NCBI GenBank assembly: GCA_945906815.1
Contig: CAMDRT010000026.1
Coordinates: forward strand, 1 to 58,746
Reading direction: 5' to 3'
DNA: 58,746 nucleotides
From: Bordetella parapertussis
Lineage (GTDB): Bacteria > Pseudomonadota > Gammaproteobacteria > Burkholderiales > SG8-41
The notes beneath the pieces were generated by a model. It searched no databases and was not told where the DNA came from. It saw nothing but the letters and a program-made list of their open reading frames with translations. This document shows, one piece after another, positions 26,308-39,909 of this stretch (its first letter is position 1; every line of letters starts with the position of its first letter). The position numbers were made by a program, and so were the translations under genes.

Positions 26308-26418
26308 TCCTTCCCCTTCAGGGGGAAGGTTAGGATGGGGGTGGGGTTAATTCGTAAAGCGTCAGACACAACCCCATCCCCACCCTGGCCCTGCCCTTGA
26401 AAGGGAGGGAAAAAATCC
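26308..26418. repeat. Long imperfect inverted repeat
   Basis: The left arm (GGATTCCTTCCCCTTCAGGG onwards) pairs with the right arm (...CCCTTGAAAGGGAGGGAAAAAATCC). The core GATGGGGGTGGGGTT...AACCCCATCCCCACC resembles the MITE-like elements at 38419 and 58417. It separates the lyase and keto-acid cleavage genes. Confidence 0.65.
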
Positions 26419-26467
26419 GTCGCGTGAGTTTTGTGATTCATACATTTCTGTATACGAGGAAAAAACT

Positions 26468-27499
26468 GTGCGCAACGACAAAATCAAGTGGGACCAGGTC
26501 GATAAATGGGTGGCCCGTACGGGGTTGAAAACCACCTGGAAACCCTACGGCATGCCTGAAGTACTGGATCCGTTCACCAGCCGCTTCGCTGACGTCGACC
26601 CCATGCCCAAATGGGACATACCCGGCAAGGTGATGATTGCGGCCACCATCACCGGTGCGTTTTTCAGCAAGCGCAGCAACCCGCATCAACCGATCACGGT
26701 GGACGAAATTCGCGATTCCGCCGAAGAATGCATTCAGGCAGGCGCACCCAGCATACACATTCATGTGCGCGACGACGGCGGCTATAACGCGCTCGACCCG
26801 CAGCGCTTTCACGACGTGATTGCACCGCTTAAAAAGAAATACCCCGACGTAATGTTCGATGGCTGCCTGGTTGCGGTGACCGACGCAGAAAGCGCGGCGA
26901 TGGAATCGACCATGAAAATGGGGCTGTTCGACGCGCTGCCGGTCAACACCACGGCCATCTGCTGCGGCGACAGCATGTTTTTTAAAGCGCCGCATGTGGT
27001 GATCAAAAAAGCGCAACTGGCGCAGGACAACGGCGCCAAGCCGATCATCTCGGTCTACGACGATGGCGACATCGACAACGCGCGGCGCTTTTTGGTGGCA
27101 AGCAAATTGTTGAAGCCCCCTTACTACTGGCTGATCCTGCCCGCCCTGCCCGGTTGCAGCCCGATGCACAATCCGCAGCAGATGGTCGATGGCTTGACGC
27201 GCATGGTGCGCACCATTCGCGACATAGACCCTGACTGCTTCATTCTGGTATGCGCGGCCGGTCGCGCCAGCACCTACCTTGCGACGTTCGCCATGCTGCT
27301 CGGTCTGCATATACGCGTGGGCATGGAAGACACGCTGTGGCCCTACCCGCACCGCGACGACATCATCAAACGCAATGTCGATCATTTCCTGCAATTGAAA
27401 CAGATCGCACAATTGTTGGGACGTGAAGTCATGTCGCCCGCGGAATACCGGCAGGCGCTGCGCATGCCCGCCAAGGCTGGAGCGCTGGCCCATGGCTAA
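26468..27499 (+). CDS. Beta-keto acid cleavage enzyme (BKACE, DUF849 family)
   Basis: 343 residues. The family (founding member Kce, 3-keto-5-aminohexanoate cleavage) is Zn-dependent and exchanges a beta-keto acid with acetyl-CoA to give acetoacetate and a new acyl-CoA. Seen are KVMIAATITGAFFSKRSNPHQP, the SIHIHVRDDGG metal-binding HxH and the late GMEDTLWPYP segment with the conserved Glu. The start is GTG, with GAGGAA about 8 nt upstream. The N-terminal 50 residues are longer than in many members. The next SDR gene overlaps it by 8 bp. Confidence 0.9.
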   Translation: MRNDKIKWDQVDKWVARTGLKTTWKPYGMPEVLDPFTSRFADVDPMPKWDIPGKVMIAATITGAFFSKRSNPHQPITVDEIRDSAEECIQAGAPSIHIHVRDDGGYNALDPQRFHDVIAPLKKKYPDVMFDGCLVAVTDAESAAMESTMKMGLFDALPVNTTAICCGDSMFFKAPHVVIKKAQLAQDNGAKPIISVYDDGDIDNARRFLVASKLLKPPYYWLILPALPGCSPMHNPQQMVDGLTRMVRTIRDIDPDCFILVCAAGRASTYLATFAMLLGLHIRVGMEDTLWPYPHRDDIIKRNVDHFLQLKQIAQLLGREVMSPAEYRQALRMPAKAGALAHG

Positions 27500-28355
27500 T
27501 GCGGCTGATGATTTCAAAGGCAAAGTAGCGCTGGTGACCGGCGGCGGGCGCGGTCTGGGCCAGGGCGCCTGCGTCGAACTCGCCGCGCGCGGCGCACAGG
27601 TGGCGGTGGCCGACCGCAAAGCGGAGATTGCGGAAGAAACCGTCGCGCTGTGCAACCAGGCGGCGCATAACGACCAGGGTGCCAAAGCCTTTGTGTTCGA
27701 TCAGGCCCAAGGCGAGTCCGTCGAAGCCTGTGTCGCCGAAGTCGCGGCGCATTACGGCCACATCGACCTCTTGTTCGCCAACGCCGGCACCGGCAAATTC
27801 GTGCCGCTGGTGGAGATGAAAAAGGCCGACTGGGATTTCATCATGCAGGTCAATCTCAACGGCACTTTTTACGTCTGCCAGGAAGTTGCCAAACACATGA
27901 TCGCGCGCGGCAAAGGCGGCAAGATGGTGCTCACCGCTTCCTCCGGTGCCAAGGTGATTGCCGATCAACTCGGCGCCTACTGCGCCTCCAAAGCCGCCGT
28001 CGAAATGCTGATGAAACACCTCGCCGCCGAACTCGGCAACTATCGCATCAACGTCAATGCCATTTTACCGGGGGTCATCGAAACCGGGATGACGACGCCG
28101 ATGCTGCGCGACGAGCGCATGCAGCGCATGCTGATCCGCGAAACACCGGTCGGCCGCTGGGGCAAGCCGCAGGATGTCGCCAAGCTGGTAGCATTTTTGC
28201 TGTCGGAGGATGCCTCTTACATCAACGGCGAAGGCATCATGATCGACGGCGGACAGACACTGCACGGCTTCCCGCGCTGGTACGCGCTCGACTACACCAA
28301 AGACAATGTGTGCGATTGGGAAGAGCGGTTTAACGAGTATCCTTATAAACCTTAA
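27492..28355 (+). CDS. Short-chain dehydrogenase/reductase 2
   Basis: 287 residues: TGGGRGLGQGACVEL cofactor motif, NAGTGKFVP, catalytic TASSGAKVIADQLGAYCASK (Ser, Tyr, Lys), and INGEGIMIDGG. The C-terminus extends some 25 residues beyond the usual end (GFPRWYALDYTKDNVCDWEE). The ATG overlaps the keto-acid cleavage gene by 8 bp, so the two are coupled. A role in reducing or oxidising the beta-keto/hydroxy acid handled by that enzyme is likely. Confidence 0.92.
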   Translation: MANAADDFKGKVALVTGGGRGLGQGACVELAARGAQVAVADRKAEIAEETVALCNQAAHNDQGAKAFVFDQAQGESVEACVAEVAAHYGHIDLLFANAGTGKFVPLVEMKKADWDFIMQVNLNGTFYVCQEVAKHMIARGKGGKMVLTASSGAKVIADQLGAYCASKAAVEMLMKHLAAELGNYRINVNAILPGVIETGMTTPMLRDERMQRMLIRETPVGRWGKPQDVAKLVAFLLSEDASYINGEGIMIDGGQTLHGFPRWYALDYTKDNVCDWEERFNEYPYKP

Positions 28356-28444
28356 ACCTGTAGCTTGTTCGAATCAGACCAGTGGGTGAAGTCGGGTGAA
28401 AATAGCAATGTGCCACCCGCCTCCGTTGTACTCGCCGTGTCCAG

Positions 28445-28594
28445 CAGGGTAAATTTGTTCTCAGAGAATAGCGTAGGGTGGGCAGACAGGTTTATCGTCT
28501 GCCCACGCGGTTTGGTATCCGCGTGGGCACAAAAGCGTGCCCACCCTACCGTCATTGATTTTCATCATAAATTTCATAGAACAAATTTACCCTG
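28445..28594. repeat. 150-bp nested palindromic element
   Basis: A perfect 17-bp terminal inverted repeat (CAGGGTAAATTTGTTCT at 28445-28461, complement at 28578-28594) encloses further palindromes: GTAGGGTGGGCA (28473-28484) pairs with TGCCCACCCTAC (28538-28549), and TGCCCACGCGG pairs with CCGCGTGGGCA. No coding sequence is inside. It has the form of a miniature inverted-repeat element. Confidence 0.75.
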
Positions 28595-28689
28595 CCGTGT
28601 CCAGGCTCTTACTAACTTGCCTTGACCCCGGGCCTCGGCGTAAGCTGGCACATCACCCTGCCCCTGCAGGATCATCTAGGCTAAAGCAC

Positions 28690-28788
28690 ATGGCAAAGAT
28701 CCGCATCCTGGTGGCGCGCGCCAACCGCGCGCTCTACGCCGCCAAATCCGCCGGGCGTGACCGCTGCATGCAAGACCCCTGTGCCTAA
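28690..28788 (+). pseudogene. C-terminal relic of a GGDEF (diguanylate cyclase) domain
   Basis: The frame reads RANRALYAAKSAGRDRCMQ and ends at TAA shortly after. ADxALYxAKxxGRNR is the conserved last motif of GGDEF domains. Nothing of the catalytic GG(D/E)EF loop remains upstream; the preceding DNA is the palindromic element and filler. It is probably the 3' scar of a lost diguanylate cyclase gene. Confidence 0.65.
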
Positions 28789-28880
28789 ACCGCCATAGGG
28801 TGTGCGTGGCGAAGGCGTAAATATCAGCCTGACTCGCAACCAACGGACGCGGAACCTGTCCACCCTGACCAGGAGGCCCT

Positions 28881-34163
<5,283 letters not shown>

Positions 34164-34178
34164 TAAACAAGGACGCAC

Positions 34179-35288
34179 ATGACAACAATGATCAACATTC
34201 TGATCGTCGATGACAGGCCGCAGAACCTGGTTGCGCTTGAGGCCATCCTGGACCATCCCGACTACCGGCTGGTGCGCGCCGAGACCGTCCAGCAGGCACT
34301 GCTCGCGCTGGTCAACGACACCTTCGCCCTCATCATTCTCGATGTGCAGATGCCGCAGATGAACGGATTCGAGCTCGCCACGCTCATCAAGGAACGGAAA
34401 AAGACCGCCGACGTACCGATCATCTTCCTCACCGCGCACTATATTGAGGATGCGCACGCCCTTGACGGCTACGCAATGGGCGCAGTGGACTATCTCGTCA
34501 AACCAGTGAACCCGCTCATCCTGCGCTCAAAGGTCGCTGTATTTGCCGAGCTGTACCGCAAGAACCTCGCCAGCGAACTGGCCAACCGCACCTTGGCCGA
34601 GCAGGCCACCCGACTGCAGGACGCGCTGGAGGAAAGAGAGCTGCTGCTGCGGGAAATCCACCACCGGGTGAGGAACAATCTGCAGATTGTCATGAGCCTG
34701 CTTAACCTGCAGCGCCGGAAAATGAAGCATGTCGAGGTGGCACTTGTGCTGGATGAAACCATCGCTCGCATCTCGGCCATGGCGGGGATCCACGAGCAGC
34801 TCTATAGAGAGCCTTCGCTGTCGCAGATCCAGTTCGGCAGCTATCTGCACACATTGGTCCTCGAGATCGTCTCTACCTTCGCGCAGGGGGAAGTCAAGCC
34901 GCAGTTCGATGTGCAGGCGATCTCGCTGCCGGCAGATACGGCTATTCCGCTCGGGCTGATCGTCACCGAACTGGTCACGAACGCCATCAAGTACGGCTTG
35001 CGCGAGCGCAAGGAAGGCCTGCTGCGGATCACGTTGAGCCGCCAGGGCGAGGGGCGCTGCGAGCTCACCGTCAGCGATGACGGCCCTGGCCTGCCGCAGG
35101 GGTTAGACCCCGCCCAGACGGAGAGCCTGGGTCTGCGCCTGGTGCAGATGCTGGCGCGGCAGTTGCAGGGGAAGGCGAGCTTCGCTCCTGGCCCCGGCTT
35201 CACCTGCCGCGTTGCATTTCCGTTGCCGAAGGGAGAGCTGGTGGCGTCAGCCCCTCCCTCCGAGCAGCGCGTCGAGAGTACAGATTAA
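34179..35288 (+). CDS. Receiver-HisKA_2 histidine kinase
   Basis: 369 residues. An N-terminal receiver domain (ILIVDDRPQNLVAL, phospho-Asp in LIILDVQMPQMNGFE, Lys in YLVKPVNP) is joined by a coiled coil to a HisKA_2-type kinase core: REIHHRVRNNLQIVMSLLNLQ holds the phospho-His, followed by VTELVTNAIKYGL and SDDGPGLPQG of the ATPase. It probably receives phosphate from the upstream hybrid kinase or another kinase and passes it on. It starts 15 bp after the hybrid kinase stop, in one operon. Confidence 0.93.
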   Translation: MTTMINILIVDDRPQNLVALEAILDHPDYRLVRAETVQQALLALVNDTFALIILDVQMPQMNGFELATLIKERKKTADVPIIFLTAHYIEDAHALDGYAMGAVDYLVKPVNPLILRSKVAVFAELYRKNLASELANRTLAEQATRLQDALEERELLLREIHHRVRNNLQIVMSLLNLQRRKMKHVEVALVLDETIARISAMAGIHEQLYREPSLSQIQFGSYLHTLVLEIVSTFAQGEVKPQFDVQAISLPADTAIPLGLIVTELVTNAIKYGLRERKEGLLRITLSRQGEGRCELTVSDDGPGLPQGLDPAQTESLGLRLVQMLARQLQGKASFAPGPGFTCRVAFPLPKGELVASAPPSEQRVESTD

Positions 35289-35291
35289 GCG

Positions 35292-35927
35292 ATGAAAGTG
35301 CTGGTCGCCGAAGACGAGAGCGCAATCGCGCTAGAGCTGGAAGACCTGCTGCGCGAGTGGGGCTACCAGCCGGTGCTCGCGCTGGATGGCGAGGCCGCCT
35401 GGGAGTTACTGCAGGGGCACGAGCCGCCGCAGATCCTGCTGCTCGACTGGCACATGCCCCACCTTACGGGGCCTGAGCTCATCGCGCGCGTGCGCGGCGC
35501 AGCGAAGGCAGCGCCGCTCTACATCATCATGTGCACCGCCTTTCTAAGCCGTGAGCACGTGATCCAAGGGCTGGGTGTGGGCGCTGACGACTACATCGGC
35601 AAACCCTTCGATCACCAGGTGCTGCGCGCGCGGATCGGCGTCGGCGAGCGCACGGTCAGGCTGCAAGGCGAGCTCGCCACCCAGGTGCGTGAGCTCGAGG
35701 CGGCCCTCGCCAAGGTGCGGACCTTGAGCGGCCTGCTGCCGATCTGCGCTACGTGCAAGAAAATCCGCGACCACCAGGGTTACTGGAACGAGGTTGAGAA
35801 GTATCTGATGGAGCGGACCGATGCGCGGTTCAGCCACGGCATCTGCCGCGAGTGCATGCGCCGCCAATACCCCGAGCTCGCCGCCGAACTCGATCAAGAG
35901 CGCCCGGAACCCTTCCGCAAGGGCTAA
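35292..35927 (+). CDS. Response regulator with C-terminal CxxC-type module
   Basis: 211 residues. Receiver domain at 1-120 (VLVAEDESAIALELEDLL, Asp in ILLLDWHMPHLTG, Lys in YIGKPFDH), a coiled coil at about 122-145, then a small Cys-rich module: LPICATCKKIRDHQGYW and SHGICRECMRR, giving two CxxC pairs. The same module ends many response regulators and PAS proteins; its role is unknown and it may bind zinc. No DNA-binding or enzymatic output domain is present. It starts 3 bp after the previous gene. Confidence 0.92.
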   Translation: MKVLVAEDESAIALELEDLLREWGYQPVLALDGEAAWELLQGHEPPQILLLDWHMPHLTGPELIARVRGAAKAAPLYIIMCTAFLSREHVIQGLGVGADDYIGKPFDHQVLRARIGVGERTVRLQGELATQVRELEAALAKVRTLSGLLPICATCKKIRDHQGYWNEVEKYLMERTDARFSHGICRECMRRQYPELAAELDQERPEPFRKG

Positions 35928-35972
35928 TGTAGGTCACTTCGCTCAGTCCACATGAATCGCAAAATTGCTTTG

Positions 35973-36221
35973 CTACTTTGGCAACAACATGTCGCACATC
36001 ACGCGCACCAACTCGACGAACGCGCGCATCAACAAAAACACAAACGCTGATCCTGCCGCGCCAAAGGCTATCGTCCACAGGGGCACACTGCACAACGCCA
36101 CTACGGCTATGCTCGCCAGCAAGGGCGACGCGCCGGCAACGATGGCGATCCAGCCGCCATGCTTGACAATAAAGTTCAGCATCCAATAGGGCGACGGCGT
36201 AGTTTCGATGGTGTCGTTCAT
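35973..36221 (-). CDS. Small membrane protein, unknown function
   Basis: 82 residues with two hydrophobic segments (about 22-43 and 45-68: IAIVAGASPLLASIAVVALC and LWTIAFGAAGSAFVFLLM) separated by a short turn; the C-terminus is short and basic. It is convergent with the response regulator gene and follows the racemase-like gene, with an 18-bp AT-rich repeat between. I do not recognise a family. Confidence 0.6.
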   Translation of the reverse strand: MNDTIETTPSPYWMLNFIVKHGGWIAIVAGASPLLASIAVVALCSVPLWTIAFGAAGSAFVFLLMRAFVELVRVMCDMLLPK

Positions 36222-36246
36222 CCAGGTCTCGCTGATGATTTAATGT

Positions 36247-36264
36247 AACTAATTGTTTTTATTG
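36247..36264. repeat. 18-bp AT-rich direct repeat, copy 2
   Basis: Identical to 3760-3777, and again between the end of an enzyme gene and the start of a short minus-strand gene. Confidence 0.6.
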
Positions 36265-36269
36265 GTTAT

Positions 36270-37019
36270 TTAGTGATTCTTCAGCAGGGTTCCATAACCC
36301 TGTATGCGATCTTCCACGCCCGCAGCACGCAGCAACTTCCATAACGTTGCCTGGGTAGAGGTGATCACTGGCTTGCCGCTGTGACGCTCCAGGTCGTCGA
36401 TGACCAGTTGCGAATTCAGATTCAAACAGGTGATCAGCGTGGCGTCGGCTTCGGCGTCCCACGCGCGTTGCGCGAGCGCAAAAATGTCATCCGCCGTGGG
36501 ATCGGCCAGCTGGTAGGCATCGGCAATGCCTAGGTGCGCGGCGCCGCGTATCTCGAAACCCGCAGCGGAAAAAAATTCGTGCTCGGCGTCATCGATCACT
36601 TTGGTGTAGGGCGAACACACTGCGATGCGGCGAGCGCCGATCGCATGCAAAGCCTCGATGATGGCGCTGGTGGCGGTGAACGCGGGTACACCCGCCGCCT
36701 GCTGGAGTTGGTGATTGAGGCGCCCGTCGTATGCCAGTCCCTGCACTATGCTCGACGCCGTGCAGCAATAGGCCACGCTCGCGGGCCGGCAACTCATGAT
36801 TTGCTTCACGCCGCGTAGACCCTCTTCGCGGTCCATGCGCACCAGCGCCTCTGCGGTGAGGTCATTGTCGAGAAACATGCGTGCCGCGTGCACGGTGACG
36901 CCCGGCGGGCACACCGCGCTGAACCACGGTTCCACCACGGTGTTGACACTGGGGACGATGACGCCGATGCGGGCGCGGATGGGAATTGGAGTCGCTGGCA
37001 TTACAAGTGCTTTTATCAC
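36270..37019 (-). CDS. Asp/Glu racemase superfamily protein 1 (maleate isomerase/arylmalonate decarboxylase-like)
   Basis: 249 residues. RIGVIVPSVNTVVEPWF at the N-terminus and CTASSIVQGL place it in the Asp/Glu/hydantoin racemase superfamily, in the maleate isomerase/arylmalonate decarboxylase branch; a second Cys lies in TLITCLNLNSQ. These enzymes work on dicarboxylates by cysteine-based acid-base chemistry. The start is uncertain (GTG 37019 or ATG 36998; neither has a good ribosome site). It lies 15 bp downstream of the PrpD gene in the same direction, so a joint role in dicarboxylate isomerisation is likely. Confidence 0.85.
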   Translation of the reverse strand: MIKALVMPATPIPIRARIGVIVPSVNTVVEPWFSAVCPPGVTVHAARMFLDNDLTAEALVRMDREEGLRGVKQIMSCRPASVAYCCTASSIVQGLAYDGRLNHQLQQAAGVPAFTATSAIIEALHAIGARRIAVCSPYTKVIDDAEHEFFSAAGFEIRGAAHLGIADAYQLADPTADDIFALAQRAWDAEADATLITCLNLNSQLVIDDLERHSGKPVITSTQATLWKLLRAAGVEDRIQGYGTLLKNH

Positions 37020-37034
37020 CGCACTACGAGCGGC

Positions 37035-38396
37035 TTATTTTTGGAGCGCCAACAAATCAAGCATCGCGCTCAAATCTGCCGCCTGGTCTATATTCCATAA
37101 TGCCTTGAGCAATGCGTCGCGCTGCGCATGGCCCATCAACCCTTCACACACCATGCCCAACTTGGCATCCACATCGGCATCGCTCATCGGGTTTTTGGCG
37201 TGCCCTTTGGGATACTGCGCGGCCTCGACGATGCGTTGCCCGCTGCGGGTGATCACTTCAATCTCGGTCATCAGCTTTGCCGAAAACTGGCGGGTGAATT
37301 CCTTGCTCTCTGCAATCTTGATACGGTTCATCAACTGACGCGTCGCCGGATCGTTCATGCGCTCGACACTGAAGCTGTCCACCGTAATGCGCCCATCGAT
37401 TAAACCCAGCGCCAGCAAATACGGCATACTGTGATCGGCGGTTTCGCGAGTTTGCGGATTCCATTTTTCGGGTTCGCTGCCGATTTCGCTCCACGCGGTA
37501 AAGTAAGTCTGCACGTTGATCGCTTCAATATCGGCGATCGCCACTTGCTTGCGCAAGGCCAACGCTATCGCCAGCGGCGCCTGCGAATGGTATTCCGATG
37601 GAAAAAATTTCAAATTGGTGCGCTCAATGCCGAACTGCACATTAGCGCCGCCCATCGTCCCCAATTGAAACTTGCCGGTGACCTGCTCCCACACCCCGTG
37701 CCTGCCTTCGAATGCCGCGGTGGGCCCGGTCATGCCCGCCTGCGCCAGCAGCGCTGCCGACACGCCTGCGCGCGCCGCAGCCGCGGTGGCTACCCCTTTC
37801 CACATGGACAGTTCACCGCTGCGCGTCTGGCGCGTGGGGATATGCGCCGTTACCGCAATCGCCAGAGCGTCGCCGGTTTGCGCGGTAGTGAGCTTGAGCA
37901 ACTTCGCCGCAGCCGCAGCGCTTCCCAGCACCGCAAACACGCCCTGATCCCAACCCAGGTCGCGCAGTCCCACCACATCCGCCAGCGCGGCGTACATCTC
38001 GTAGGCTATTGTCACTGCGAGCAAGGTATCCTTGCCGCTGCAACGATGGCCTTCGGCCACCGCCAGTGCCGCCGGTATCATGTCGCTCGGATGCCCCGAG
38101 CCTACGGCAATATAGGTGTCGTTAAAATCGAGATAACGCACCATCACCGCATTGGCAAACGCCGCCATTTCCATCGACGTCTGCTTGCCGCTGCTGAATA
38201 GCCGCGCCGGCGGCTGGCCGCTGATGTTCGCGGCCAGCCCGCGCGCAATCTCCGCCGGCGCGCTGGTGTAGCCACCGATGGCACAGGCGATGGTATCGAC
38301 CAGATGCTTCTTGGCCTCATGCACCGTGCTTGCAGGCAACTGCTCGTACGTCAAACCCGTGATGTAGTTCGCCAGTGTTTGCGTCGTTTTATCCAT
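37035..38396 (-). CDS. MmgE/PrpD family protein 2 (2-methylcitrate dehydratase-like)
   Basis: 453 residues. Family features are VDTIACAIGGY, VRYLDFNDTYIAVGSGHPSDMI, GVFAVLGSAAAAAKLL, FEGRHGVWEQ, KFFPSEYHSQAPL and RETADHSMPYLLALGLIDG. The last two are those of PrpD-type 2-methylcitrate dehydratases more than of paralogue 1 at 7137. ATG at 38396 has GGGAG 7 nt upstream. The neighbouring aconitase A and CoA-transferase fit a tri- or dicarboxylate pathway. No prpB or prpC lies in the window. Confidence 0.9.
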   Translation of the reverse strand: MDKTTQTLANYITGLTYEQLPASTVHEAKKHLVDTIACAIGGYTSAPAEIARGLAANISGQPPARLFSSGKQTSMEMAAFANAVMVRYLDFNDTYIAVGSGHPSDMIPAALAVAEGHRCSGKDTLLAVTIAYEMYAALADVVGLRDLGWDQGVFAVLGSAAAAAKLLKLTTAQTGDALAIAVTAHIPTRQTRSGELSMWKGVATAAAARAGVSAALLAQAGMTGPTAAFEGRHGVWEQVTGKFQLGTMGGANVQFGIERTNLKFFPSEYHSQAPLAIALALRKQVAIADIEAINVQTYFTAWSEIGSEPEKWNPQTRETADHSMPYLLALGLIDGRITVDSFSVERMNDPATRQLMNRIKIAESKEFTRQFSAKLMTEIEVITRSGQRIVEAAQYPKGHAKNPMSDADVDAKLGMVCEGLMGHAQRDALLKALWNIDQAADLSAMLDLLALQK

Positions 38397-38418
38397 AGCG
38401 CGTCTCCCTTGTTTTCTC

Positions 38419-38591
38419 GTGTAGTGCTTCACAATTCATGAGACATTCCCTCCCCTTCAAGGTTAGGGTGGGGACGGGGTGGCATTCGCGCGACATTACC
38501 CCATCCCCCTCCCAACCTCCCCCTTGAAGGGGGAGGAGTTTCGCTGCTGCCGTGCCATTGCATAAGTGCCGCATAGAGTGAAGCACTACAC
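38419..38591. mobile_element. MITE-like element with 14-bp terminal inverted repeats, copy 1
   Basis: GTGTAGTGCTTCAC at 38419-38432 is repeated inverted at 38578-38591, bounding 173 bp without coding capacity. Inside, CCTCCCCTTCAAGG and CCCCCTTGAAGGGGGAGG and the GGGGTGGCATTCGCGCGACATTACCCCATCCCC core can fold into long hairpins. An inverted second copy lies at 58417. The right end directly abuts the stop codon of the class III CoA-transferase gene. Confidence 0.75.
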
Positions 38592-39769
38592 TACACCACC
38601 CCTTGCGCTCGCAGCGCAGCAATCTGCGCGTCGTCATAACCGATATCCCGCAACACCAAATCGGTATGCTGTCCGATAGCCGGCACTGCATCCATACGCG
38701 CCTCAAATGCGGATGACGTCACCGGCGGCAGCAGCGCCGGGATGCGGCCCGCCGGCGTATCGACTTCGCGCCAGCGCTTGCGCGCCTTGAGCTGCGCGTG
38801 ATCCCACACCTCCTCGGGCGTGTTCATGCGTGCGTTGGCGATGCCTGCCGCGTCGAGTTTGGCAACGACTTGTTCCGCCGTCATGGTTGCAAAGACCGCT
38901 GTGATGAGCGCGATTAATTCAGTGCGCGCGGCGTTGCGTTTGGTGTTGTTGTCGTAACGCGTATCGGTGGCGAGTTCAGGCTGGTTCAAGACTTTTGCGC
39001 AGAACGACGCCCACTCGCGCTCGTTCTGGATGCCGAGCATGACGTCTTTGCCGTCGCCCGCAGTGAAGCGGCCATAAGGCACGATGATGGCGTGATTGGG
39101 GCCGGCGCGCTGCATAGGCTTACCGCCGAAGTGTTCGTACATCAGCGGCTGGTTCATCCATTCCACCATCGCCTCGAACATGGTGACTTCCACGCGCGAG
39201 CCTTTGCCAGTGCGTTCACGCTGGTAGAGCGCACTGAGAATGCCGGAGTAGGCATGCAGTCCGGTGCCGATATCGGTCAACGACACGCCCACTTTGCTCG
39301 GTTGTTCGGGGGTGCCAGTCACCGCTAGAATCCCGGCTTCGCTCTGTATCAGCAGGTCATACGCTTTTTTTTGTGCGTAAGGGCCGCTGTCACCGTAGCC
39401 GGAAATGTCGCACACAATCAGCCGCGGATGCCGCGCCATCAATGCTTCCGCGCCCAGGCCCAGACGCTGGGCCGCGCCCGGTGCGAGGTTCTGAATGAAC
39501 ACATCCGCCTTGGCGATAAGCTTCGTAAGTATTTGTTTTGATTCTGTTTTTTTTATATCCAGCGAAAGGCTTTGCTTGCCACGGTTCAGCCACAGGAAAT
39601 ACCCGGACTGGCCATGGACCACCTGATCATAGGCGCGCGCGAAATCCCCCACGCCGGGGCGTTCGATTTTGATGACGCGCGCGCCGAGGTCGGCGAGCTG
39701 GCGCGCGGCGAACGGCGCAGCAACCGCCTGTTCGAGGGAGACTACGGTGATGTCTTGTAGAGGGAGCAT
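38591..39769 (-). CDS. Class III CoA-transferase (CaiB/BaiF family)
   Basis: 392 residues. N-terminal SLEQAVAAPFAARQLADLGARVIKIERPG, then GKQSLSLDIKK, the catalytic-Asp region GVSLTDIGTGLHAYSGIL, and EVTMFEAMVEWMNQPLMY are typical of formyl-/succinyl-CoA:acid CoA-transferases. It would move CoA onto a dicarboxylate such as a methyl-branched or unsaturated succinate; the acid is not known. The gene ends exactly at the MITE-like element, which may have trimmed its C-terminus. Octamer repeats separate it from the acyl-CoA dehydrogenase gene upstream. Confidence 0.92.
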   Translation of the reverse strand: MLPLQDITVVSLEQAVAAPFAARQLADLGARVIKIERPGVGDFARAYDQVVHGQSGYFLWLNRGKQSLSLDIKKTESKQILTKLIAKADVFIQNLAPGAAQRLGLGAEALMARHPRLIVCDISGYGDSGPYAQKKAYDLLIQSEAGILAVTGTPEQPSKVGVSLTDIGTGLHAYSGILSALYQRERTGKGSRVEVTMFEAMVEWMNQPLMYEHFGGKPMQRAGPNHAIIVPYGRFTAGDGKDVMLGIQNEREWASFCAKVLNQPELATDTRYDNNTKRNAARTELIALITAVFATMTAEQVVAKLDAAGIANARMNTPEEVWDHAQLKARKRWREVDTPAGRIPALLPPVTSSAFEARMDAVPAIGQHTDLVLRDIGYDDAQIAALRAQGVV

Positions 39770-39779
39770 TTTTAGGGCC

Positions 39780-39892
39780 GTGAAGGAGTGAAGAAGTGAA
39801 CGAGTGAGCGGGTGAACGGGTGACCGAGAAACGTCAAATACGCCACCGGTGGGGTTACGCGTTCACTCGTTCACCCGTTCACCCGTTCACGT
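39780..39892. repeat. Inverted octamer arrays
   Basis: Six GTGAACGG-like octamers at 39780-39827 face four octamers in the complementary orientation at 39860-39892, around a GCCACCGGTGG palindrome. Same repeat type as 8514-8675. Confidence 0.7.
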
Positions 39893-39909
39893 ATTTCAAT
39901 ACACGCATT

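Noticed and set aside
26438..27685. Minus-strand 415-codon frame opposite the BKACE gene
   Set aside because: Antisense shadow of a clear enzyme gene, with His/Arg/Ala-rich composition and no recognisable domain.
28370..28390. GTTCGAATC-like sequence suggesting a tRNA T-arm
   Set aside because: No acceptor or anticodon stems can be built around it.
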